NCBI GenBank assembly: GCA_028289455.1
Contig: JANQPN010000043.1
Coordinates: 62,001 to 126,000, forward strand
Source: Wenzhouxiangellaceae bacterium
GTDB lineage: Bacteria; Pseudomonadota; Gammaproteobacteria; Xanthomonadales; Wenzhouxiangellaceae
Length of the DNA stretch: 64,000 nucleotides
Reading direction: 5' to 3'
Part shown: piece by piece, positions 35,844 through 46,173 of the stretch
Layout: each line of letters starts with the position of its first letter
How positions within the stretch are numbered: position 1 is the first letter of the stretch
The notes under the pieces: generated by a model
Database searches by the model: none
Seen by the model: the letters and a program-made list of their open reading frames with translations, nothing else
What the model was told of the DNA's origin: nothing
Position numbers and translations under genes: made by a program

Positions 35844-37555
35844 AACTGCAGCAGCGTGTAATACCGACAGGTCCAGATCAGCTGCCGGCTAACCTGCATC
35901 CGGTACTGCGGCGCATATTGCTGGCGCGCGGGGTGTCAACCGGAGAACAGCTGCAGTTATCGCTGCAACAGCTTGCACGGCCGGAATTTGGCGGCATTAA
36001 ACAGGCTGCCGGGCTGCTGGCAGACGCGGTCGCCACCCAGCGCAAGATCATGATAGTGGGTGACTTTGATGCTGATGGCGCCACCGGAACCAGCATGGCC
36101 GTACTGGGTTTGCGGGCCATGGGCGCACAGCAGGTGAGCTATTGCGTACCCAACCGGTTTGAGTTCGGTTATGGTTTAAGCGTGGCGTTGGTTGAATCGA
36201 TTCAGAATGACGCGCCTGAGCTGCTGATTACCGTGGACAACGGTATCAGCAGCGTAGCCGGTGTAAAACTGGCTAAAGCCAGCGGACAGGCAGTGATTAT
36301 TACCGATCACCATCTGCCGGGTGAAGTGTTGCCCGAGGCTGATGCCATCGTTAATCCGAATTTGCCCGGTGACCCGTTTCCGAGCAAAGCACTGGCCGGT
36401 GTGGGTGTGATGTTCTACCTGCTCAGTCAGTTGCGGGTGGAACTACAGTCTCGTGGTTGGTTTACAGACGGCAGGGCTGTACCCAACCTGGGGCAGCTGC
36501 TTGATCTGGTGGCACTGGGTACAGTTGCAGATATGGTCGCACTGGATCATAACAATCGGATTCTGGTACAGGCAGGTCTGCAGCGAATCCGGGCAGGACG
36601 GGCCAGGCCGGGCATTCATGCATTGTTGAAAGTGGCAGGCGTCAATCACCGCTTATGTACGGCCACTGATCTGGCCTGGCGGGTCGCGCCGCGGCTGAAC
36701 GCAGCAGGGCGGTTGGAAGATATGTGTATCGGTATTGAATGCCTGCTGGCTGAAGATGCCGATCAGGTTTCCGAACTGGCCACTGTTCTTGACAGCATTA
36801 ATCAGCAGCGCCGCAAAGTCCAAAATGAAATGCAGGTTACAGCTGATCAACAGGTCAGTGAGCTGATTGCAGATTTGAAATCCGATCAATTGCCTCAGGC
36901 TTTCTGTCTGTTTAACGAAGACTGGCACCAGGGTGTGGTAGGGCTGGTTGCCGGGAAGGTCAAAGAGGCACTGCAGCGCCCGGTGATTGCGCTGGCACCT
37001 GAAAAGCCGGGCAGTGAACTATTGAAAGGCTCGGCACGCTCGGTAAACGGTGTACATATCCGCGATGCGCTGGCGGCTGTGGATGCTGCTCATCCTGATT
37101 TGATGGAGCGTTATGGTGGACATGCCATGGCGGCTGGTTTAAGTCTGCTGCGGGAAAACCTGCCGGTATTTCAGTCTGCCTGGGATGCAGTGTCGGAAGA
37201 ATTTGTACTCCCGCAGCAGACGGTGCTTTCCGATGGTCAGCTAAACGGGGAGGATTTTTCCCTGTCATTGGCCAGATTGCTGGAAACAGCCATGCCATGG
37301 GGGCAGAAATTTCCCGAACCGCTGTTTGACGGGCGGTTTGAGGTATTACAACGCGATATTGTGGCCAGTAAACATGTCCGGTTACTGTTGCGTGAGAACA
37401 GCGGTACGGCAATACAGGAAGCCATTGCATTTAACCGTCAGGTTGATGCATTTCCATTGGGTTTGTCTGGGCTGCATCTGGTGTACCGATTGCAGGTAAA
37501 CCGTTTCCGCGGCCGTGAAACGGTACAGCTTTTGATAGAACATGTAATTCACTGA
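35840..37555 (+). CDS. recJ: Single-strand-specific 5'-3' exonuclease RecJ
   Basis: A 571-residue DHH-family nuclease. Motifs in order: VGDFDADGATGTSMA (motif I), ITVDNGISS (II), VIITDHHLPGE (DHH, III), VNPNLPGDPFPSKALAGVGV (IV). The DHHA1 domain has RYGGHAMAAGLSL and GSARSV. It degrades 5' single-stranded ends in recombination and mismatch repair. Translationally coupled to the rpfE-like gene and ended by a strong hairpin. Confidence 0.95.
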   Translation: MKLQQRVIPTGPDQLPANLHPVLRRILLARGVSTGEQLQLSLQQLARPEFGGIKQAAGLLADAVATQRKIMIVGDFDADGATGTSMAVLGLRAMGAQQVSYCVPNRFEFGYGLSVALVESIQNDAPELLITVDNGISSVAGVKLAKASGQAVIITDHHLPGEVLPEADAIVNPNLPGDPFPSKALAGVGVMFYLLSQLRVELQSRGWFTDGRAVPNLGQLLDLVALGTVADMVALDHNNRILVQAGLQRIRAGRARPGIHALLKVAGVNHRLCTATDLAWRVAPRLNAAGRLEDMCIGIECLLAEDADQVSELATVLDSINQQRRKVQNEMQVTADQQVSELIADLKSDQLPQAFCLFNEDWHQGVVGLVAGKVKEALQRPVIALAPEKPGSELLKGSARSVNGVHIRDALAAVDAAHPDLMERYGGHAMAAGLSLLRENLPVFQSAWDAVSEEFVLPQQTVLSDGQLNGEDFSLSLARLLETAMPWGQKFPEPLFDGRFEVLQRDIVASKHVRLLLRENSGTAIQEAIAFNRQVDAFPLGLSGLHLVYRLQVNRFRGRETVQLLIEHVIH

Positions 37556-37586
37556 AAAGAAGCCCCGCGATGCGGGGCTTCTTTTA
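37555..37586. terminator. Bidirectional terminator after recJ
   Basis: AAAAGAAGCCCCGC (37555-37568), loop GAT, GCGGGGCTTCTTTT (37572-37585). It sits between convergent genes, recJ and the exported protein at 37599-38360, and has A and T tracts on both sides. Confidence 0.92.
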
Positions 37587-37598
37587 TAAAACAATATG

Positions 37599-38360
37599 TT
37601 AATTGCTTTCCGACATGGATAAATCCGGCCGGTATGCATAGATTTTATAATCTGATCCATCATGATGGCTGCTGAATTCTCCCAGTGCCTGCTGGGCAGC
37701 TTCGGGAGAGTCCATCTGCACGGCAAGAAACTCGGCAAAACTGGTTTCCGGTGGTGCCATACCGGCATAACTTGCATACGGGGTGGCCAGATACACCTGG
37801 CTGGCGCCGGTTACTGCAGTTCCCCATACCCAGTGACGATCCCAGCCACCGTCCTTGGCGATTTTGCTCAGGCTTTTAATACTGGCATCAAATGGTGCTG
37901 AGTGGCCCGGTTTTACGTAGAAGTAAGTCACGCCGACATATTTTGCAGGGCCCATGTCTTCAGGCCAGTTGCTGCTGTCGAAGTCAATGGTGCTGATATG
38001 GTGAGCATAATCACTGACATGCTGGTCGACATTGGCCATCCAGTTAGCCAATGTGGCATTGTCCCGGCTCCATTGGTCATAGGCGTCCATGTCTGCCCAG
38101 GTATGGCAGCATGCACGGATGATGTAGGTATTCAGCTCATCACCAGTCAGTGGTGTGTATATTTCCCAGCTGCGCACATCACCGTGTTCCGACCGGAATG
38201 CCATATGCGTTTTCAACGCGGCTTCAAATGCCGGGTTTTGGCCTGCTTCAACAGTGACAACCCAGGTATTGGCTTTATTAGCCTGATCCTCAGCCTGAAC
38301 TGATGCTGTTATCAGCAACATGATGGCGCTTACACAGATAAAAATAGTTCTTGTTTTCAT
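37599..38360 (-). CDS. Exported protein of unknown function, possible dimeric barrel
   Basis: A 253-residue protein with a strong GGAGG site and a signal peptide ending ITASVQAED. Two similar stretches, WVVTVEAGQNPAFEAALKTHM and TYFYVKPGHSAPFDASIKSL, sit about 115 residues apart. Each begins a strand and a helix, as in duplicated dimeric alpha/beta barrel (ABM-like) domains. Conserved-looking W residues (WEIYTPL, WVWGTAV) fit a ligand pocket. No family name can be given. Convergent with recJ, divergent from prfB. Confidence 0.65.
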   Translation of the reverse strand: MKTRTIFICVSAIMLLITASVQAEDQANKANTWVVTVEAGQNPAFEAALKTHMAFRSEHGDVRSWEIYTPLTGDELNTYIIRACCHTWADMDAYDQWSRDNATLANWMANVDQHVSDYAHHISTIDFDSSNWPEDMGPAKYVGVTYFYVKPGHSAPFDASIKSLSKIAKDGGWDRHWVWGTAVTGASQVYLATPYASYAGMAPPETSFAEFLAVQMDSPEAAQQALGEFSSHHDGSDYKIYAYRPDLSMSESN

Positions 38361-38563
38361 TGATCTGCCTCCGAATATTATTATTGGTATTGGAGTGCCG
38401 GTACGTCAGTGTTGAGTTTTGGCCATCCATGGTTGTGGAAACAACCCTGAAGCAGCCCACACACGCACAGTATAGCTTACCTGGACAATCACAGTGCCGG
38501 GTACCGCCGCCCGGATAAGATCGTTACAATATGCCGCTTGATTAAGCAATACGGATAACCAGC

Positions 38564-39659
38564 ATGGAAACGGCGCCGATTAAATCTGATATCACCGATC
38601 TGCTGCAGCGGGTAACCGCGCTCAGGGGGTATCTTTGACTATGCCGGCAAAGCCGAACAGCTGGAGGAAGTCAGCCGGGAGCTGGAAAACCCCGAAGTCT
38701 GGAATAACCCGGAACGCGCACAGCAGTTAGGTCAGGACCGGGTACGCCTGGAAAAGGTCGTCACCACACTGGACAGCACCGAAAGCGAGCTCAATGATGC
38801 TGCCGAGCTGTTGGAGCTGGCAGAACTGGAGGATGACGAGGAAACACTGGATACCGTGGTTCAAGACATTCAGGCTGTTGCCGTGCGGGTCGAGCAGCTG
38901 GAATTCCAACGGATGTTCTCCGGTGAAATGGATGGCAATCCCTGTTTTATTGATATCCAGGCCGGTTCCGGTGGAACTGAAGCACAGGACTGGTCGGAAA
39001 TGCTGTTGCGCATGTACCTGCGCTGGACTGAAGCGCGCGGCTGGAAAACCGAACTGATAGAGGTGTCCGCGGGTGATGTGGCCGGAATCAAAAGCGCCAC
39101 CATTCGTGTAGAGGGCGATTATGCCTATGGGTGGTGTCGTACCGAGACCGGTGTGCATCGTCTGGTGCGCAAATCGCCGTTCGATTCTGGAAACCGCCGG
39201 CATACATCATTTGCAGCGGTATATGTGTCCGCCGAGATTGATGACAATATAGAAATTGATATCAACCCGGCTGATCTGCGAATTGATGTATACCGGGCAT
39301 CGGGTGCCGGTGGGCAGCACGTCAACCGGACGGAGTCAGCTGTCCGCATAACACATATCCCCACGGGAATCGTGACCCAATGCCAGAATGACCGCTCACA
39401 GCATAAAAACAAGGATTTCGCCATGAAGCAGTTGCGTGCCCGACTGTATGAGCGTGAAATGGAGCTGCGCCGGGCAGAACAGCAGGCCACTGAGGATGCC
39501 AAATCCGATATCGGCTGGGGCAGTCAGATCCGTTCATATGTGCTGGATCAGTCGCGTATCAAGGATTTGCGCACCAGTGTGGAAACCGGCAATACCCAGG
39601 CCGTGCTGGACGGAGCACTGGACCAGTTTGTGGAAGCAGCGCTAAAGCAGGGGCTTTGA
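38564..39659 (+). CDS. prfB: Peptide chain release factor 2 with programmed +1 frameshift
   Basis: A 364-residue RF2 that reads UAA and UGA. The first 24 codons (38564-38635) run to an in-frame TGA at 38636-38638; the reading then shifts +1 and continues from 38637 to 39659. The specificity motif SPF (VRKSPFDSG) and the catalytic GGQ ([12 protein letters not shown]) are both present. The total length equals that of E. coli RF2. Expression is self-limiting because RF2 itself terminates at the TGA. lysS follows, as usual. Confidence 0.95.
38624..38639 (+). promoter_or_regulatory. prfB +1 frameshift site
   Basis: The internal Shine-Dalgarno-like AGGGGG (38624-38629), then TAT CTT TGA C. This is the canonical RF2 frameshift cassette: slippery CTT, UGA stop and the C after it that weakens termination. 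Confidence 0.95.
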
Positions 39660-39757
39660 TGTCAGTGCAGCTGTTATGCCCTGTGGAGCATAATAAAACC
39701 TGCGTCAATTTGATCGATGTAATTAATAGCTAAACAGTTGATCTGTATTTTGAGTTT

Positions 39758-41260
39758 ATGACTGACGACAACTATGACGATGAAAACCGGCTGATTGCCG
39801 AACGCCGTAAAAAATTGGATGCGTTGCGCCTGGAAGGCAATGCCTACCCCAATGATTTTCGCCCCAATGTGCTGGCAGCTGAACTGCATGAGCGGTTCAC
39901 CGGGCAGGACAATGAGCAGCTGCAACAGGTTGAAGAAGCGTTTGATGTGGCCGGCAGGATGATGGCCAAGCGGGTAATGGGCAAGGCGGCATTCGTTCGG
40001 TTACAGGACCGCAGCGGCGACATCCAGTTGTTTCTGCAGCGCGATGCGATTGGTGCAGAACTGTATCAGGCCTTTAAGCACTGGGATGTGGGCGACATTG
40101 TGGCGGCACGCGGCAGCGTATTCCGGACTAAGACCGATGAGCTGTCCATCAGAGTTGCTGAATTGCGGTTGCTGACCAAGTCGTTACGTCCTCTGCCGGA
40201 AAAATTCCACGGACTGACCGATACGGAAACCCGTTATCGTCAACGCTATGTCGACCTGACGGTTAACCGGGAAGTGCACGATACCTTTATCAAGCGTTCC
40301 CGGATTATCCGTTTTATCCGTGATTTCATGGAATCACCTTCGCGTGATTTTCTGGAAGTGGAAACCCCGATGATGCATGCCATTCCGGGAGGGGCGGTAG
40401 CACGGCCATTTATTACTCATCACAATGCGCTGGATTGCGACCTGTATTTACGCGTGGCGCCTGAATTGCATCTGAAGCGTCTGATTGTCGGAGGCCTGGA
40501 GCGGGTTTATGAAATTAACCGCAATTTCCGTAATGAAGGAGTTTCCACCCGCCACAACCCGGAATTCACCATGCTGGAGTTTTACTGGGCTTATGCGGAC
40601 TACCATGACCTGATGGACCTGACTGAAGATATGTTCCGGGGGTTAGCTCAGCATGTACTTGGACAACTGCAGTTTGAATATCAGGGAGTAGCTTTAGATT
40701 TCAGCCAGCCGTTCCGGCGCCTACAAATGGCCGATGCTGTACAGCAGGCATTTCCGGAACTCAGCGATAGCGATATGAAAGACGCCGGCAGGTTATTTCA
40801 GATTGCTCGAGCGCATGGAATTCATGCTGATGAAAAGTGGGGTTGGGGCAGACTGCTGATGGAACTGTTCGAAGCAAAAGTCGAAGAAAACCTGATCCAG
40901 CCGACATTTATTACCCAGCATCCTACCGAGGTATCGCCGTTATCACGTCGTAATGATGATCACCCCGAAGTGACAGACCGCTTCGAACTGTTTATTGCCG
41001 GCCGGGAAATTGCCAACGGCTTTTCCGAGCTGAATGACCCTGAAGATCAGGCCGAGCGTTTTCATGCGCAGGTGGCGGAGAAAGAGGCTGGTGACAATGA
41101 AGCAATGCATTTTGATGCCGACTATATCCGTGCGCTGGAGTATGGTATGCCGCCTACGGCAGGTGAAGGAATTGGGATTGACCGGTTGGTTATGTTGCTG
41201 ACTGATGCGGCTTCAATCCGGGATGTGCTGCTGTTTCCTTATTTAAAGCCGGAAATTTGA
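39758..41260 (+). CDS. lysS: Lysyl-tRNA synthetase, class II
   Basis: A 500-residue class II synthetase. The N-terminal OB fold (residues about 55-145) has [21 protein letters not shown]. Motif 2 is [20 protein letters not shown], and motif 3 is [35 protein letters not shown] marks the join of domains. It charges tRNA-Lys. Downstream of prfB, which is the common order. Confidence 0.97.
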   Translation: MTDDNYDDENRLIAERRKKLDALRLEGNAYPNDFRPNVLAAELHERFTGQDNEQLQQVEEAFDVAGRMMAKRVMGKAAFVRLQDRSGDIQLFLQRDAIGAELYQAFKHWDVGDIVAARGSVFRTKTDELSIRVAELRLLTKSLRPLPEKFHGLTDTETRYRQRYVDLTVNREVHDTFIKRSRIIRFIRDFMESPSRDFLEVETPMMHAIPGGAVARPFITHHNALDCDLYLRVAPELHLKRLIVGGLERVYEINRNFRNEGVSTRHNPEFTMLEFYWAYADYHDLMDLTEDMFRGLAQHVLGQLQFEYQGVALDFSQPFRRLQMADAVQQAFPELSDSDMKDAGRLFQIARAHGIHADEKWGWGRLLMELFEAKVEENLIQPTFITQHPTEVSPLSRRNDDHPEVTDRFELFIAGREIANGFSELNDPEDQAERFHAQVAEKEAGDNEAMHFDADYIRALEYGMPPTAGEGIGIDRLVMLLTDAASIRDVLLFPYLKPEI

Positions 41261-41343
41261 TACACGCTCGTTAATATTCGCCAGAAAGTATAGAAAATAA
41301 CGATAAATGCAGAAACATTGTTTCTTTTTTGTTAAATGTTAAC

Positions 41344-41349
41344 TATACT
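41344..41349 (+). promoter_or_regulatory. -10 box of the IPTL-CTERM gene
   Basis: TATACT lies 38 bases before the ATG at 41387. The best -35 (TTTCTT, 41321-41326, 17-base spacer) is weak. Surrounding DNA is markedly AT-rich. Confidence 0.4.
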
Positions 41350-41386
41350 AGCGCGAGAGTCAGTTTATTATGTGTGGAGCATGGTA

Positions 41387-42274
41387 ATGTTTAAAAAGTT
41401 GTATCTGCTAGTTTTAGTTTTATTTTCAGTAACTGCCTTCGCGCAGAAAGTTGATGATCCACCGACTTTAGGTGGTCTTACCGGTAGCGTAAGTGATGGT
41501 GCGGTTACATACGAATACACTGCTTTTGGTGGCACCGATGCTGCCGGCACCAATCTGACAGGCGCCAGTGGTGGCGATGACCTGTTTGAAAGCTGGTGGT
41601 TTTTCCGGGTTTCCGGTGATGGCAACGAAACGCCTTTCCCAGACCCTGATACTGCCACTTATGTCGGTGATACAGTTACCTTAAGCTGGTCAGATGTTGC
41701 CGGTCGCGGTTTCAGCGCCGAGCTGGTTGAAACCGTATCAGACGGCGGCGGCCCATCAGGCAATGTGTTCTCTACCATGACCATTACCGATCTTGGCGGT
41801 GGCACAACGGTTGATATCTTTGTCTTTGCAGATATCGATCTGGGCGGTTCCTTCGGCGGCGACAGCGCTACCGTTAGTGGTACCGACTTTATCAGCCTGA
41901 CTGATGCGGGTGACACTGGCGAATACCGTGCCGGTGGTGCTAACGCTACCCAGGCGCTGGCATTCCCAGGTCTGGATCCCATTCTGAGCGATGGCGCTTT
42001 GGATAATCTGGATAACTCAGGCTTCCCATTCGGCCCTGGTGATTTCACCGGCGCTTTCCAGTGGACCGGTTTAACACTGGCTCCTGAACAGGGTGTTACG
42101 CTGCAGGCTGCTATCGCCATCAACGAAGCAGCTCCAGTACCTGCGGCACCTGAATTCACTACCTTCCTGCCAGATCCTCCTCAAGTACCTACACTGAGCA
42201 CATGGGGTCTGATCGGCATGGCGTTGCTGTTGCTGGTGGTCGGTTCACTGTTGATCCGTCGCGTCCAAAACTAA
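41387..42274 (+). CDS. Exported protein with IPTL-CTERM sorting signal
   Basis: A 295-residue protein. The ATG at 41387 (MFKKLYLLVLVLFSVTAFAQ) gives a clean signal peptide. The mature part is rich in Gly, Asp, Thr and Ser with beta-strand spacing and no Cys. The C-terminus is the IPTL-CTERM tripartite signal: VPTLSTWGLIGMALLLL, a transmembrane stretch, then RR-V-Q-N. Proteins of this kind are thought to be handled by a rhombosortase-like or other dedicated sorting system at the cell envelope. Its function is unknown. A very strong terminator follows. Confidence 0.8.
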   Translation: MFKKLYLLVLVLFSVTAFAQKVDDPPTLGGLTGSVSDGAVTYEYTAFGGTDAAGTNLTGASGGDDLFESWWFFRVSGDGNETPFPDPDTATYVGDTVTLSWSDVAGRGFSAELVETVSDGGGPSGNVFSTMTITDLGGGTTVDIFVFADIDLGGSFGGDSATVSGTDFISLTDAGDTGEYRAGGANATQALAFPGLDPILSDGALDNLDNSGFPFGPGDFTGAFQWTGLTLAPEQGVTLQAAIAINEAAPVPAAPEFTTFLPDPPQVPTLSTWGLIGMALLLLVVGSLLIRRVQN

Positions 42275-42295
42275 GCAGATTGACTTATCCCAAAG

Positions 42296-42327
42296 AGCCC
42301 TGGCTGTCTCAGCCAGGGCTTTTTTTT
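42296..42327 (+). terminator. Intrinsic terminator after the IPTL-CTERM gene
   Basis: AGCCCTGGCT (42296-42305), loop GTCTC, AGCCAGGGCT (42311-42320), then seven T. Strong. Confidence 0.95.
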
Positions 42328-42360
42328 ATGCAACAAATCTGGACAGGACTTGAGACTGCA

Positions 42361-42966
42361 ATGAGCTGGATTAAGGTTAAAACCGAAAATGAAATGGATG
42401 CTGATCTGCAGCGCTTATACGCACGCTTGGCAGACAGTAACGGGCAGGTTGATAATGTTCTGCAGATTCACAGCCTGCGTCCGCATACACTGGAAGCGCA
42501 TATGGCGCTGTATAAGGCCACCATGCACCACAGTCACAACAGCCTGCCGGTATGGTTTCTGGAATGCATTGGTGTTTATGTGAGCCGCATGAACAGCTGT
42601 GAATATTGTGATAAGCACCACACTGCCGGTCTGCAACGCCTGATAGCTGATCAACAGCGCTTTGCTGAACTGAATGATGCTTTACAGATTGCATCCCCGG
42701 GGGAGCCGTTTGATTCAGCTCAGCAGGCAGTGTTTGCGTATGTCCGAAAGCTGACCATTGCCCCGGCCGAAATTACTCAGCAGGATGTACAGCAACTGCA
42801 GCAGGCGGGATACAGCGACGGCGAAATATTGGAAATCAACCAGGTGGCCGCCTACTACGCTTATGTTAATCGCGTGGTTCTCGGCCTGGGTGTCAGTATC
42901 TCAGGCGAACAATTGGGAATGTCACCCGAAAATGATACTGATATGAACAACTGGTCACATACCTGA
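42361..42966 (+). CDS. Peroxidase-related AhpD/carboxymuconolactone decarboxylase-fold protein
   Basis: A 201-residue protein, ATG at 42361. The AhpD-like active site is CEYCDKHH, a C-x-x-C with the following His, near residue 80. The flanking helices match peroxidase-related proteins of the CMD superfamily. The thiol pair suggests a redox or alkylhydroperoxidase role in the cytoplasm. The gene sits alone behind a terminator, and is convergent with the HAD lipoprotein gene (4 bases apart). Confidence 0.75.
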   Translation: MSWIKVKTENEMDADLQRLYARLADSNGQVDNVLQIHSLRPHTLEAHMALYKATMHHSHNSLPVWFLECIGVYVSRMNSCEYCDKHHTAGLQRLIADQQRFAELNDALQIASPGEPFDSAQQAVFAYVRKLTIAPAEITQQDVQQLQQAGYSDGEILEINQVAAYYAYVNRVVLGLGVSISGEQLGMSPENDTDMNNWSHT

Positions 42967-42970
42967 AGTC

Positions 42971-43852
42971 TCAGTTCGCATTGCAGCCTGTCAGCGACTC
43001 ATCGTCAGGCAGGTTTTGATTCTGCATGGATGCTGATACTGCCTGCACAGCAGGCAACAATTGCTGCCAGTCGGCGGCTGCGCTAACCGGATCAAACTGT
43101 TCTACCCACTCATCCGCTTTCGAATAGCGAAACAACCGGTGAGGAATTTCTGCGTCCGTCAGGGTTTCCTGCATATCAGTCAAGTTCTGCCTGCTGTCAT
43201 CAGCCATAACCACAGCACGCGGCAATGGGAGACCCAGTTCGGCATAAAGCGCCTGCAACATCAGTCCCTTGTGCTGGCCGGCCACCATCAGCACACCCTG
43301 GCGGTATAAAACAGCCCGGGCGGCATCTGCCGGCATGAATTCCAGCCCACCCGAAAGTTTGTGTGAAAGAGACTCAAAAGCCATTTCATTGCGGTTCAGC
43401 TCACGCAAGGTTTCCAACTGGTAATCCATGCCTCGGGCAGTCAGTACCAATACCGGAAAGCCGTTTTGCTGTAATTCGGTAATAATGGCTGCGGCATCAT
43501 TCTGCACCGGGTGCATACTGCCCAGAAAGTACAGCACGCCTTGGGCGGCAAAGCGGTTTTGCAGCTCTCCAGGCTGGCAGCCTGCTTCTCTGGCCATTTC
43601 TGCCTGCCAGTCGTACCAGGGCACCGACCCGAGCTGTGAATCCATACCCAACAGCGTGTTATCCATATCGAATACTACCAGGATGTCTTGTGACGGTAAT
43701 TGCTCGTTAAACTCTGTTGCCGCGGTAATTACGGCGTGCAGGTTTTCGGCCTCACTGATAGCAGTTGACTGCCGGACTTCTGGCTGAGCTGCGCAACCGC
43801 TGAGGCTGAGCAGGAAAAGCAATGCGGGTAGTTTGAAACTGCCTGACTTCAT
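42971..43852 (-). CDS. HAD-like DUF2608 family lipoprotein
   Basis: A 293-residue protein from the ATG at 43852. The signal peptide has a lipobox SLSGCAAQ. The HAD catalytic motif is VVFDMDNTLLG near residue 60; a second block, VLVLTARGMDYQLETLREL, carries motif II Thr, and VVMADDSRQNL carries the motif IV acids. It resembles DUF2608 outer-membrane or periplasmic phosphatase-like proteins. Substrate unknown. Monocistronic. Confidence 0.75.
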   Translation of the reverse strand: MKSGSFKLPALLFLLSLSGCAAQPEVRQSTAISEAENLHAVITAATEFNEQLPSQDILVVFDMDNTLLGMDSQLGSVPWYDWQAEMAREAGCQPGELQNRFAAQGVLYFLGSMHPVQNDAAAIITELQQNGFPVLVLTARGMDYQLETLRELNRNEMAFESLSHKLSGGLEFMPADAARAVLYRQGVLMVAGQHKGLMLQALYAELGLPLPRAVVMADDSRQNLTDMQETLTDAEIPHRLFRYSKADEWVEQFDPVSAAADWQQLLPAVQAVSASMQNQNLPDDESLTGCNAN

Positions 43853-44073
43853 AAAGGTTCCATGGGTAAATGACAGATAAAGCAGATTATAACGCTGTGA
43901 CAATGACAGATTGGTGGCGCACGGACATATTGCCCAGTATAATTCGCAACCTGATATTTCAAGGGGAATCCATATTGGACGAAGCACAGGAAGTGCCGGG
44001 CATCAGGCAGAATGGGTCCAGGTGCTGTGAGTTGGCGATAAAGCTGACGAAGTGCAAAATGCAAAATAAGATT

Positions 44074-44491
<418 letters not shown>

Positions 44492-44500
44492 AATCCTTAA

Positions 44501-45184
44501 TTAATTCAAATGCCCGGTTTTAACATAAATCAATGCACCGTCATCTTTGGTATACGGTGTATGCCGGCTCTGGTGTGGGCTGCGCAACCATGAGCCCTGT
44601 GGATATTCGCCATGCTCATCATAAAAAGTGCCTTCCAACACAAGAATTTCTTCTCCGCCCCAGTGATAGTGAGCATTGAAGCGGGTGTTCGGTTGCCACT
44701 TCACCAGCGCCGTATGCTCAGTGGCAAAGTCGTGTAACGGCATCACCGACAAGCCATCCACCAGGCCAGGCAACCACTGGCTGGTTGCCGTATTGATCAC
44801 TTTCTGTTCGGTGTCTTCGCTCGAGAACTGGTGCAGTTTGACGAAAATTGTTGCGCCTTGCCCACCTACATGAGGCGAATGTGACGTACCAATCGGGTTG
44901 CGCACATAACTGCCTTTTGGGTATTCACCGTGCTCATCAGCAAACACACCATCCAAAACCAGATATTCTTCCCCGCCATTATGGGTATGTGCGGGAAAAG
45001 TGCTGTCGGGCTGGTAACGAACAATGGAAGTGGCGCGCGCTACTTCACCACCAACCCGATCCAGCATCATTCGCTCAACACCCGGCATAGGAGAGGCAAC
45101 CCATTGATAGTTTTCCGGCTTCAGCACGACACGCTGATCAAACTCAGCGTTGAAGCGCGTATCATCCTGTATTGCGTTTTGCAT
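44501..45184 (-). CDS. Bicupin protein, ChrR-like
   Basis: A 227-residue protein with two similar ChrR-type cupin domains. The first has PAHTHNGGEEYLVLDGVFADEHGEYPKGSYVRNP (in part: HTHNGGEEYLVLDG) and the second NAHYHWGGEEILVLEG and DEHGEYPQGSWLRSP. Both retain the His-x-His and Glu ligands for a metal. Such bicupins can act as dioxygenases or sensors of oxidised compounds; no anti-sigma zinc domain precedes the cupins, so it is not an anti-sigma ChrR. Last gene of the TetR-controlled operon, 14 bases after the hydrolase gene. Confidence 0.8.
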   Translation of the reverse strand: MQNAIQDDTRFNAEFDQRVVLKPENYQWVASPMPGVERMMLDRVGGEVARATSIVRYQPDSTFPAHTHNGGEEYLVLDGVFADEHGEYPKGSYVRNPIGTSHSPHVGGQGATIFVKLHQFSSEDTEQKVINTATSQWLPGLVDGLSVMPLHDFATEHTALVKWQPNTRFNAHYHWGGEEILVLEGTFYDEHGEYPQGSWLRSPHQSRHTPYTKDDGALIYVKTGHLN

Positions 45185-45198
45185 AGGTTGGCGTTCCT

Positions 45199-46146
45199 TT
45201 ATTTTAAGGTTCTCAGAAACTGGCGCATTTTGCTGATGATAAACGGCGCTTCTTCTTCCAGGGCAAAATGGCCTGTATCAAGGATATTGTAATCAATGTT
45301 TTCTACATCGCGCCGGTAAGCTTGGGCACCTGGCTCCGGAAAAAAGGCATCATTTTTGCCCCATACGAGCAGCATCGGAGGCTGGTTATCACGCATGTAC
45401 CGTTGCCACTGGGGATAGAGCTTCACGTTATTCTGATAATCGTAAAACAGATCAAGCTGCATACGGTGTTGACCTTTGCGTGCAAATTTAGCGATATCCA
45501 GATTCCAGTTATCCGGGTTTATACCGGAAGGATTGCGGGTGCCGTGGGTGTATTGCCACTTCAGGCCTTCATCACTGAAAACCTGTGCTGCGATGGCATT
45601 TTCCAATTCCGGATTATTCTTGTTTTGCCAATACTGCATAATCGGTGCCCAGGCCTCAGGTGACAATCCTTCTACGTAAGCGTTACCGTTCATCACTACA
45701 AACCCTTTGACCCGCTCCGGGTGTCTGGTTGCGATACGGAAACCCACCGGGGCGCCATAGTCCTGGATCATCAGCACATACTCTTTGATGTTCCGCTGGA
45801 TAAGAAACTTATCGATGGTGTCAGCCAGATTATCGAAGGTGTAGGTATATTGATCAACGCTTGGAAAGCTGCTGTCACCAAAGCCCGGGTAGTCAGGTGC
45901 AATCAGATGGTATTCGTCACCTAATGCAGCCAGGACTTCACGGTACTGGTGAGACGAATGGGGGAAGCCATGCAGCATGACCACAGACAGGTTTTCCGGG
46001 TTGCCTGATTCACGATAAAAAATATCCAGGCCGTCAACCGTTTCGACATCATACTGAACCCGACTGTGGTCATGGCTTGCTGCCATTGTGTTATGCGCAC
46101 ACAGGCTTAGAACCAGGCTTATTAATACAGCGATTAAATGTTTCAT
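45199..46146 (-). CDS. Exported alpha/beta hydrolase of epoxide-hydrolase/dehalogenase type
   Basis: A 315-residue protein with GGGAG just before the ATG and a signal peptide ending HNTMAAS. The oxyanion block is VVMLHGFPHSSHQYR; the nucleophile elbow reads IQDYGAPVGFR, so an Asp (QDYG) is the nucleophile, as in epoxide hydrolases and haloalkane dehalogenases. DYPGFGDS, WGKNDAFFPEPGAQ and DTGHFALEEE (His) complete the triad. It is likely a periplasmic detoxifying hydrolase. Second last in the TetR operon. Confidence 0.8.
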   Translation of the reverse strand: MKHLIAVLISLVLSLCAHNTMAASHDHSRVQYDVETVDGLDIFYRESGNPENLSVVMLHGFPHSSHQYREVLAALGDEYHLIAPDYPGFGDSSFPSVDQYTYTFDNLADTIDKFLIQRNIKEYVLMIQDYGAPVGFRIATRHPERVKGFVVMNGNAYVEGLSPEAWAPIMQYWQNKNNPELENAIAAQVFSDEGLKWQYTHGTRNPSGINPDNWNLDIAKFARKGQHRMQLDLFYDYQNNVKLYPQWQRYMRDNQPPMLLVWGKNDAFFPEPGAQAYRRDVENIDYNILDTGHFALEEEAPFIISKMRQFLRTLK

Positions 46147-46173
46147 GATTTTACTCCCAACAAGTATCTGTAT

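Noticed and set aside
38811..39659. prfB as a shorter 282-codon gene starting at 38811
   Set aside because: The real start is ATG 38564 with the canonical frameshift site; the upstream codons encode a normal RF2 N-terminus.
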